A stretch of DNA of 64,000 nucleotides from Astrothelium macrocarpum. Its lineage: Eukaryota; Ascomycota; Dothideomycetes; Trypetheliales; Trypetheliaceae. The DNA lies in assembly GCA_021030915.1 (NCBI GenBank), contig JAGEMR010000010.1, forward strand, positions 248,001-312,000, written 5' to 3'. The position numbers were made by a program, and so were the translations under genes. Positions 42,448 through 51,652 of this stretch are shown here, piece by piece. The notes under the pieces are model-generated. The model ran no database searches and was not told the origin of the DNA. It saw only the letters and a list, made by a program, of their open reading frames with translations. How positions within the stretch are numbered: position 1 is the first letter of the stretch; each line of letters starts with the position of its first letter.

Positions 42448-42893
42448 TCATGTATGACTTCCAGCAGCTCCTGTGACTCTTAGCACGAAATTGACAATGA
42501 CTGCTGCCAAAAGCGCAATGGCTAGCACTGTCGGCCCGTATCTATCATCAAATCCACTCTGACCTCTCCTCCGTATGCTTTGCGCCCTCCAGTGGAAAGT
42601 GAATAGAGCATAGATCATGGTCGCCATGGCGACAAGCGTAAAGAGACCAGCGCTGATCTGGCCGACTTTGTCACCAAAGTTGAGGAGGCCAATTGCGAGG
42701 CCGCCAAGGATAACGGTGAAGTTGAGCCAAGAAAGAAAGGTTCTTTCATTGGCGAAGAAAACTTTGGGCTCGACTCGAGTTGGAAGAGCAATGCGCTTTC
42801 CTAGGACAGGGTTTAGCCTCCAAACACCAAAGACGTATCACAATGGCCAAATTGCATACCAGGAGCTGTTTGAAGAAGAGGTTGGCTTGACAT
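42448..42893 (-). CDS. VTC1: Vacuolar transporter chaperone subunit 1
   Basis: Small membrane subunit of the VTC polyphosphate polymerase complex at the vacuole. Exons are 42893-42860 and 42800-42448 across a 59 bp intron, 128 residues, essentially the yeast length. The sequence opens MSSQPLLQTAPGKRIALP and carries the DUF202 signature RVEPKVFFANERTFLSWLN. Three membrane helices follow: FTVILGGLAIGLLNFG, ISAGLFTLVAMATMIYALF and VLAIALLAAVIVNFVL. The Arg of the ERTFLSWL motif, which lines the polyphosphate channel, is present. Head-to-head with the dynein light chain gene. Confidence 0.95.
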
Positions 42894-43199
42894 GTTGAAA
42901 GTTCTTTCTGAAGTTGCAGGAGAAGGGAGAAAGCAAAGTGCACTTAGTAGAATGATAGACCTGATCAATTACAGAATGGCGACAGCCTGCTTCAAGAGCA
43001 CTCTGCAAGTGTTAAATATAAATATCGAGCTTAGCAATAGAAAGAGTTGCTGTTCTGCGATCGAAAGAGGACGATAAAAGAGCTTGAGCTTTGCGGCGGG
43101 GCAAAACGGCAAACCGCAGGAGCAGCAACCACAACCGCCAAACATGCTCCCCACCTTGTAAACAATCCCAAACCTAACAAGTTGAAGTCGTTGACAAAC
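42894..43199. promoter_or_regulatory. Short bidirectional promoter VTC1 / dynein light chain
   Basis: 306 bp between divergent start codons. A TATA-like AT-rich tract lies near 43012-43025. It must drive two apparently unrelated genes. Confidence 0.5.
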
Positions 43200-43858
43200 A
43201 TGCCCGAATCAGTATGTGCCATTTCACGAAGTACATAGGACTCTTATCACGCTAATCATTTACCAGCCTGTACCAACCAGTCGCTTGCGGCAAATAGCGA
43301 CAGACGTGAGACTACCATCGCAATGTGATCAATTGCCATATTTATTGAAACTTAGGCTTGTGACTCAGCACTTGCGAATGTAGACGGCTACTCACATCCA
43401 CGAACACAAGAGTGGAATGAAACAATTATCGTATGCCATCTCCAAGACGAACTTCTCGACTCCATTGGTCATCTAATGTACTGACTGGTTGCACTGGTCA
43501 GAACAAGATACTCCAGTCTCTGATTTCAGAGACTTCCACCAACGGCAATCCGCCAGCCTTCAAATATGCTGTGAATAGCACCATCATTCAGCACCTTTCC
43601 GATCCACGCCCCCAACCTACCAGCACCTCAAATGCGTCCACCCAAGGAACAGAAGGTTCCACGTCAGAAAATGAGAGACCACTAGAGACTCCTGGTACAT
43701 CGGCGACTGCTAGTCAAAAAGTCGGCAGGAGGGGTATGCACAGCGCGACAGGAGCCTTTTGGAATAATGAGAAAGATGGCATGTGGAGTTTCAAATACGA
43801 TGGGGGAGAGAAAAGGGGTATGGATGTCGTGGTTAGTGTTTTGTGGATTGCTGTATAG
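43200..43858 (+). CDS. Tctex-1 type dynein light chain
   Basis: Light chain of cytoplasmic dynein, binding the intermediate chain. Four exons: 43200-43211 (12 bp), 43267-43305, 43356-43430 and 43502-43858, 160 residues. The family blocks are TSRLRQIATDACDSALA, RTQEWNETIINKILQSLIS, FKYAVNSTIIQH and, at the C-terminus, GAFWNNEKDGMWSFKYDGG and MDVVVSVLWIAV. A Ser/Thr-rich insertion of about 45 residues separates the helical half from the beta strands, longer than in animal Tctex-1. The first exon encodes only MPES. Confidence 0.91.
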
Positions 43859-44119
43859 GGCATGAGACGATCAAGAGTACTGGGATTGGGACAACCAAGT
43901 TTGCTGGAATTTTGGACCCGTTCAGACTGATCATTAATGTATGTACCTTCAGGCACTATTCATATTGGGGAGTTGAAGGGATTTAGACGGCTCACTTCTT
44001 CTTCGACAACAGTGCCGTTATTTATTGAAGCCAAGAGTCTGTCGATCATACAGCTGGCCTCTCAGCTCTGAACGATATGATAACAGGCTCTACATCATGC
44101 CAACATCTCAACGGCCAGC

Positions 44120-45077
44120 TCAAGTACTCATCTTAAACCCTCCATTAGCACAAACAACGCTACCCGTACACCATGCACTCTCCTCTCCAACCAGCATTCC
44201 CACCACGCTCGCAATCTCGCTGTCATACGCCGGTCGTCCCCCATGCTTCGGCGCATCCCGCACAAACTCCTCCCTATCAACTCCCTCCCTCACCCTAGCC
44301 AGCGGCGTATTGCGCGTCCACCAGCTCATCTGCTCCTGGAAAGCCGGGTCATTGGACCCGTACATGTCCGTGGCCACGGGTCCCGGGTTGACCGCATTCA
44401 CGGTGCAGCGCTCGGCGAGCTCGCGGCTCCACGTGCGCGTCATGGACTCCAGCGCGGCTTTGGTCCCGCCGTAGATGCTCTGCCGCGGGAAGCCCAGGCT
44501 CGAACTGACGCTTGAGATGTTGACGATCCGCCCGCTGCGGTCGTGTGGGAGATATGGCTCTGCTGCCTTCACGAGCAGGAGGGGCCCCCGGACGTTGACG
44601 TTGTACTGGCGCGCGAACTCGTCGGCGTCGACTTCCGAGATGCTCCGGTTCTGGGCGACGCCGGCGTTGTTGATGATGATGTCGATTTGGAACTTGCCGG
44701 TCTTGGGGTGCGAGAAGCTGTTCTTGGCCATTTCGACGACGTAGGCGGGACCGTTTTCGGAGCCCAGATCGGCTTGCACAGCAATAGCCTTGATTGAGTG
44801 CTGGTCTTCTAGCTTTGAAGCGAGGTCCGCTGTCTTTTGGGATGATGAAGAAGAGGTGTAGTTCATGAGAAGAGAACAGCCTTTGGAAGCCAGGTTTTCG
44901 CATACTGCTGCGCCGATACCTGCCATTCATGTCAGAAGTGGAAGAATATGAAGTTTCGAAGATTGGCTCACCTCTCGACCCCCCGGTCACAATAGCGACT
45001 TTGCCCTCTAGCGACCTTGCGGCTATACCAGTGGCCAAATTGGTGGACGCCATTCGCGTGGCTGACGGTCGCGACAT
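44120..45077 (-). CDS. Short-chain dehydrogenase/reductase (3-oxoacyl-ACP reductase type)
   Basis: NAD(P)H-dependent reductase of the classical SDR family. Exons are 45077-44972 and 44919-44120, 301 residues, 52 bp intron inside the cofactor motif. TGGSRGIG (cofactor), NNAG, the catalytic Ser in SSVSSSLG and YGGTK (YxxxK) are all present, followed by VNPGPVATDMYG. The start at MSRPSATRM is used. MASTNLATG, eight codons in, is an alternative. The protein ends WCTGSVVCANGGFKMST. Substrate unknown. The coding region from 44220 to 44700 is notably GC-rich compared with the second SDR gene 0.8 kb away. Confidence 0.9.
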
Positions 45078-45857
45078 GATGGCAGTTTTGAAATGAACGA
45101 ATCGAGGTCTTGATCCGGAACAGCCAACACTTAAGTGCTTTGTACAATGTCGTTGCTCGCAGATCGGAGACGTGGAATATTTAGAGTTTACTATTCTAAT
45201 ATATGAGGATGTGAGTTTGCTGTGGGGTACACAAAGCTGCCCCGCAACGCCACCACCTGCAGCTCCTCTGAGTAACATTTTGCAGCAAACAGCGGGAGAT
45301 ATCTGAACTTTTGAGTACCTAGGAATACAGAGATGAAAATATAAAACATCCATTTCGGACTGAGATTATGTGAAGAAGTTAGCAATTACCCCGCCACACT
45401 ACGAGCCCTCTTGACTTTCTCCATTCGGAGTAGTTCCTTAACGTGGGTGTCTAGTTCATTTCTACTCTCTCCATGACTTGACGAACAAGTAATGCAGCCA
45501 ACCAGAGCTTAGTCGAGTAAAGCGATATTTCTACCGTGAAGTTTTCTGTGTAGCGTACGTTTAGTAGCAATGGACAAGACTTCACTTCAAGGACTTCATT
45601 CAACAATTGCCTCCGAACTTATAGATTATACCTGAACAACACAAGAGCTGAGAACACACGTACAGATACACAGCTAGAGTTATCAACGTCGCCAGCCAAA
45701 CTTACCAATAGATTGAAACCATTAATCTGTCCTGGAAAACAGGTGCTTCATTTTCGATCCAGTACTCATCCCAATTGTAGTCGTGCCTGTCGATCATCTA
45801 CCCTGTAGTCGAACCCCGCCATCCAATACGAGCAACTTGCATTACAGAGACACGAGG
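45078..45857. promoter_or_regulatory. Divergent upstream region of two SDR genes
   Basis: 780 bp between head-to-head SDR start codons. AT-rich, no supported gene. It should contain both promoters. Confidence 0.45.
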
Positions 45858-46944
45858 ATGGATGTTACACAGCCGCTCAACCCTTCCGCGCTTTTCTCTG
45901 CAAAAGATCAGGTCATCGTTATTACTGGTGGAGGCAGCGGTGGGTCCTATCCTTTCTGGAATCCCCAACTTGATTTCCTGACCCTATCAAAGTAGTTCGT
46001 AGTTTTTTAGGCACTGATCCGTCATCCTCTAGGAATTGGGCTGGCTTTCACCGCGGCTCTGTTTCAGACCGGCGCAAAGAAAGTGTACATTCTTGGCCGG
46101 CGTGTCGAAACCCTCAAGACCGGCGCACAGTCTGTCGACCCGTCCTCGAAAATTGTCACCCCCATACAATGCGACATCACATCTGCACCGTCAATCAATG
46201 CCTGCGTCCAGCAAATTGAAAGCGAGATAGGCTACATCGATGTCCTCATTAATAATGCGGGCGTCACTGGTCCTCGCCACTCTGACGTCTATTCGGCAAC
46301 AAAGCTCGAGGATATAGCCGCCGACCTGCTTCAGCAGCCTGAGGCATGGGCATCGACCATGGCAACGAACACCACAGCAATCAATTTTGTGTCAGCGTCG
46401 TTTCTAAAACTCCTCGATGCTGGTAATGTGAGAAGAGGATATGAGAGCGGCAAGGTAGAGGAACGGAGAAGGCAGAGAGACCGTACCGTGGGAAAAGCGA
46501 ATGGGGTTGATGAGGCTGATGAGAGGACCTCGCAGATTATCAGTGTGACGAGCATTAGTGCTTTTAACCGGCATATTACTGCAGGTCTGGCTTACACGGC
46601 TTCCAAAGCGGGCGCGGTAATGATTGGGAAGGCTTTGGCCACTCTTCTCGCTCCTTGGGGCATTCGGTCGAATGTCATCTGTCCAGGCAGTAAGTTTCGC
46701 CACAATCAACACGTTCAAACAGACCAAAGAAATACTAACATCCGGCGAAGTTTATCCGAGTGAAATGAACACAAAGGTAAATAGGGACTTTCCACCACAT
46801 CTAATTCCCCTCGGGCGAGCGGGAAACTTCAACGATATTGCGAGTACGATTTTGTACTTGGTCGGTCAGTCAGGTGCATACATAACAGGTGCTGTAGAAG
46901 TAACGGATGGGGGTAGACTGGGGATGTTCCAGGCGACCTACTGA
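45858..46944 (+). CDS. Short-chain dehydrogenase/reductase
   Basis: Three exons: 45858-45939, 46033-46689 and 46751-46944, 310 residues. TGGGSGIG, NNAGVTGP, the catalytic Ser in SVTSIS and YTASK are present, then ICPGIYPSEMN and VTDGGRLG near the end. The first intron interrupts the cofactor glycine motif at the same place as in the SDR gene on the opposite strand. A charged insertion (GKVEERRRQRDR) lies between the Asn and Ser regions. Resembles fungal SDRs acting on sugars or secondary metabolites. No substrate can be named. An in-frame upstream start at 45783 is less likely. Confidence 0.9.
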
Positions 46945-47556
46945 AGCACAAAACCATGAGCAGCTTGCATCGCGACCCTAGAAAACTAGAGTTCACGCTG
47001 GAGAAAAGACAATCTATTTAAACAAAAAGCAACAAGAAAACACCCAGCAACCTGTAGCAAAATGAGAAGGTTACTTTCAGAAGCGCAGTGCTTCCGGAAT
47101 AGAGAGCTTGTCCGATAGATGCATAACTTGATAATGCTAGAGATTATCGGTCTCCCAGCGATACATAAGGTTTCACTCACGTTCCCGCTTTGCACTGTCT
47201 TCTCCGCTATGATCAAAGAAACCATTGCCACCCCTAAATCACTCATAATCCTTTCAATGGTGCCAATGCTTTTCAAAGCTAATGGCGCGTAGTGACGAAG
47301 GGAACGAACAACCAGAAATTGTGATCTTATCACTGTTAGACTTATCTTAGGGGTTACATATAGATTTTATGAGCACGGTAGCAAAGGCCATCTCGAGCGC
47401 ATCGGTACACACGATGCTGAGACGAGTGAGCTAAGCTTGGTCACAATCCAAACAAGGTAGAAAGTCAAGATCTTCGCTGTACTAGCGTATGCAGAGAAAC
47501 AATCTGACATATCCGACGTGTTCGTTCGTTCGCCAAGTTGAGCCATTAGCAATTTG
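46945..47556. other. Convergent intergenic region
   Basis: 612 bp between converging genes, no supported feature. Confidence 0.5.
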
Positions 47557-50164
47557 TCACCTCCTTACACTTTGTCTGGTCCCAACAGAAGAATGCAAAC
47601 CCGATGATCCGTCGTAACGGTTCAAGTGCCTAAAGACTGGCGGACGGACACTCGCCACAGCACTATCACTCTGCATTCGTGAGGCGCCGCTTCTTGCACC
47701 TTTGATCCCCAAGACATTCCGGTTTCGTGATCCATGGGATGACTGCAATGCTGATAAGTCAGCTGTCGATGGAGTAGCAGAAGGCAGTAGAGCGGCCTGT
47801 GGGGCTACAGGAGGCTGCGTCATGTATTGATATGCTCTATCGGACGCTATTATAGGATTGCGTGCTGCAGGTCGCGAAAGATCGGGACGTTGAAATAGTC
47901 CATCCGCAGTCCGTATATGTTCTGGCCAAATAGGCCGATTAGAAGAAGAGGTATGTGTCCCAGAACCTCGGTAAAACGGGTCTCCTTGCGTGTTACATCG
48001 ATTTACAATGGGCGTCTGATAAGACGCATCAGGTTGACTTTGGTCCGATGGATGTATTCCAAAGCCTCGTGCATGGTCTGGAAATCCGTTGTATTTGCTG
48101 ATTGGAGTTGGAGGGAATCGCGGTCGGTGATAGGTTTGTGGTGAGCCAAAAAAAGGACTGCGTATCGGTCTGTATGGCGTCGCCACAGATTGAAATGTTC
48201 GCCGTTGGGGAGCGGGAGTAATTGGCATGAACTGAGTTTGAGTTGGTGAGTGCCGCCGACATGAAAAAATTTCCTGGTCACATTTTGAGGGCGACTCTAC
48301 GTTCAACGGTTCTTTGAATCCTAGATTTTGTGAGCTTGGTAGCCGTTGCCGGTAGGCTTGTGAGTACGTTTCAAGACATGTTGGAGGTCTTTCATCAATA
48401 GCATAGATGCTTTCTTTCAGTGACTCTCCTCTTAGTGTAGCCATGCAGATCTTCTGGACAACGTCTTCCATGCCGGTGAACGCGTCAATGCGCTTCGGAC
48501 CGCGCGCAAACTGTCTCCGATCACCTGCCAGCGGAATATGTTGGTTGCCTTGTCCGGACTGATGTAAATGGTTTTCGGCTCCCAGATTGTTGGCCAAGTC
48601 CAAGGTAGCCATCGGTTTGGGAGGAACAAATTTTGGATCGCTTATCAATGGGCTCTTTAGCATGTCCCGATGCGGAGGTCTCTTTTCTGTCGCAGAAGAA
48701 CAAATATCACGATCTTTGGCGTCAGCACCTTGTTGTCCAGTTCCATTTTGACCGATGAAGCCGATAATTCTACGAATGTTCTGACTTTTCGAGGTCGTTC
48801 TGGCTTCAGCTCGACAATGGTCGTTTGGAAAGGTTGACAAGGCTTCAAATGTGGAGGACGTTTTCGGGCACCTTGAGTCATATTCCATACGGGAATGACG
48901 TATCGGGCTCCGCGATGGTAACGTAGTTGGCGGCGGCATTAGCTCCTGACTGCCTGCTCTGGTAATTGAGTGTGCCTCAGGTTGCAGAACGTGATCATCT
49001 TTTAGGTAATCAACGTACTTCCTTTTCATTCCGGAGCTCTCTGATGTAATATCGGAAGCCAGATTGTCAGGGCCGCGAGTATTACTTACATGTGGGGTCA
49101 ATTGTGTATCGATTGATGCATGCTGAACATCTACCGTGTGTCGATGAGGCTCATGGCCGAGACTCAGGATTTGGTCTCCTTTCATTGATATTGGTTCCCT
49201 CGAGATTGTTTCTCTACCATCTCTGTCTGCTTTTGCGTTATCACTTTTATTCGCCTCTTCATATGAAAAATTCGTTGAGGGGACTTCGTAGCCAAGAAAA
49301 ACCAGCTGCTTTCTAAGAAGCGTATTTTCGCTGGTATTTTCTGTTAGTAATGCCAGACCAGTAGTCGTAAACGACTTACTCTGCAAGATTCTTCACCGTA
49401 GCAAGGTAGTGCTTAAGTTTGGGCACTTTTTGCTTCCACAATTGGACCTTTTCCTCATTTCTTTCTAAACTGTGTATCCTAACGCGTAGCTCCTCGATAA
49501 GCTTCTCTAAATTATCCTTTCTAGAGGCCTCTCGGATCATCTGTTTTCTCAAGTCATCAGAGATATTTGATTGCTCCCTTAGCTTATGCAATGTTTTTCT
49601 CCCGAAACGTATAAGCGAGAGGTATTGAAACTAATATAAAGTCAATTAAGGTCGGTTGTGATTGGCTCAATCTCAATGGCATGGCGCACTTGCCCTTAGC
49701 GCACTCGTGTCCTTTGTGTCAGCGTCCAGCCGAATGGGTGGAATGTCAAAGAAGGCAGGGGGTATCGCAGGATCATAACCGCCCTCAGAGGGACTGCGGA
49801 TGCCGTAGAGATTTCGAGGTGTCCGATCGTTCTTCTTTGCGGCGCAAAAAGGGCACGGAGCACGTGGAGATTTACCTTCTGGATGAAATGGAGCACCTGG
49901 AAGCGATGAGTAAGCCGGATGCTGTACAATTAGAATATGGAGGTTCCAACCTCCGCCTTCCAAATGCTTGCCACAAGTAAGATGGCCGCATTCTGTAAGC
50001 CACAGCTTAGTGACTGTATCGTCATCGGACGGTCGACCATCCCGCAAGCCATGATCGCTTTGTCGCGAACCGTAGAGGTCACCAATCGTCACTTGACAAA
50101 CGGAACAACTAAAAATTACTTCGAGAGGTTGAATTTGAGAATGTTCAAACGTATTTCGTGCCAT
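47557..50164 (-). CDS. Large RING-like, coiled-coil protein of unknown role
   Basis: Exons are 50164-49951, 49896-49694, 49630-49380 and 49330-47557, 813 residues. The N-terminal zinc-binding pattern is C20-x2-C23, C59-x-H61-x2-C64-x2-H67, C86-x2-C89 (TECGHLTCGKHLEGGG, APCPFC), a RING-like cross-brace. The linker YDPAIPPAFFDIPP and the helix RFQYLSLIRF lead into a coiled coil (about 150-235). The remaining ~580 residues are Ser/Pro/Arg-rich and probably disordered. The second intron (49631-49693) starts with GC (AGG|GCAAGT). The first uses GTTGGA. I recall similar N-termini in Dothideomycete proteins but no function. RING plus coiled coil suggests an E3 ligase, possibly meiotic or DNA-related, which is speculation. 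Confidence 0.84.
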
Positions 50165-50490
50165 TGGATGTCTCACCGATAGTGTCCCCTCTGTAATAGC
50201 CAAAGAGGTAAAGAAATGCATGAAACGGGAGGATGGCGCGTTGTCACGTGACCCAGGTTCTGTTCGGTTTCAATATCGCTGATCATGGCTTTATTTGAGA
50301 TGCCAGCATCGGAACTATGCCTCAATTCTAGCTGGTCCTCTAAATGGCTTGTAACAATGAAAGAGACTCAAAAAGGACATATGTACAAATCCTTACAACT
50401 CCGCCATCATCGCATATCTATTCAAAAGTCCGGCATGGATACCTGCAACTCATCAGTCCGAAAAGTTTGTTTTCAGTGAGTTTCGAGCAC
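50165..50490. other. Region between complex I subunit and RING-like gene
   Basis: 326 bp between two minus-strand genes. It holds the RING-like gene promoter. The open frame continues upstream to a Met at 50221, which is a possible alternative start. Confidence 0.45.
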
Positions 50491-51114
50491 TTACTTATCG
50501 CCGTAGGTTTGCTCCTTGAGAATCTGATATCTTTTCACACCCTCAGTTGGACTAAGCCCGCTCGGCAATGGTGGTAGTCCTCCAGGCCCAAGCACGTTTG
50601 CAATGCTCTTCTTCCCTTCTTCCTTCTCGAAGAACCTGGCCAGGCCTCTCTCTCCTTCCTCTTTGACTGCTACGAGTTGTTTTTGCCCAGCATCACCAAG
50701 CTTAAGCACCTCGTCCCTCGGACTCGCCTTGCTGCCTACAGTCAATAACCCCACTACATCTCCTTGGTTCACGACGCTAAGTTTTGGATATTGCCTTCGG
50801 ACATCGCGCTTCCAATATGGATTTTCAGCAAGATCGGCGGCTGGGACGGTGACGGGATCATCATAGTCGCGAGGGTCAAGGCCCCCAGGAGGAGGGTTTC
50901 GGAATTGGGGATTGAGTGGAACTCCTGAGGAACGCTTGGGATCTACAGAAAGCCATGATGAAATCCAAGCACCCCAGCCCTCCGGCTGCACAGTGTATTT
51001 CTAATGGATCAAGTAAGCTTGAGACAGCGAAACAGGAAGGCAGCGGGATACTTTGTAGCGTGATGCCTGAGTCGCAGCAGATCGCGCCGCGTGCTTAGCA
51101 CCTGCGGTAGCCAT
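50491..51114 (-). CDS. Mitochondrial complex I accessory subunit, 21 kDa (NUZM / 21.3 kDa type)
   Basis: Fungus-specific accessory subunit of NADH:ubiquinone oxidoreductase. Exons are 51114-51052 and 51000-50491, 190 residues, 51 bp intron in phase 0. The N-terminus MATAGAKHAARSAATQASR is basic and import-like. Conserved stretches: SSGVPLNPQFRNPPPG, YDDPVTVPAADLAENPYWKRD, RRQYPKLSVVNQGDVVGLL and VLGPGGLPPLP. Length and order match the 20.9-21.3 kDa subunit of Neurospora and Yarrowia (NUZM). It is divergent from SOG2. Confidence 0.9.
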
Positions 51115-51652
51115 CTTAAATTGAGCCTGGCTTGGCAGGGTGCTATGGAGCTTTCAATGCGACTCAATGAATTTGAGAGCTTGATGAGTGAATTGAGGTT
51201 ATCATATAGACGTATAGTAGGACTAGTCCAATAAAGGTAAAGCGGGAACATACCTCAACCCATCAATTGTCTCGCATCCCAAGTCATTGAGAACACAAAT
51301 TTTGCGGGATCAATTGGAGTACTTTGAGGTAGCGGCCTTCAATGGACCGGTCAAATTAGTTCGCATGTGTCGCTAGGATTATTTGCTCTGAATTACCTTT
51401 CACACCTACTCTGTTGTCTCCCTTATTTTCCCTGCCATAGCAATAATGGGATCAAGAGTGCTGAAGCCTGGCCTCATCCGTTACTTTTTGGCTTCACAGT
51501 CTTCACCTTTCATTGGGCTACATCAAGAGTGTCCCTCCCATTTTCTTTGCTGGCTGCAGTCGAGTTGCATTAACATCTGATCAGTATTGCGCGCCAACCT
51601 ATAAGAACTCGTATTGTGCCACAGAATCGACCCTTTAGCTTATGCAGCAGTC
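51115..51652. promoter_or_regulatory. Divergent upstream region, complex I subunit / SOG2
   Basis: 538 bp between start codons. No supported coding feature. Contains the promoters of both genes. Confidence 0.45.

Noticed and set aside
44349..45353. 334-codon minus-strand frame through the SDR intron
   Set aside because: It retains the intron and then runs out of the SDR frame. The spliced SDR with complete motifs is the real product.
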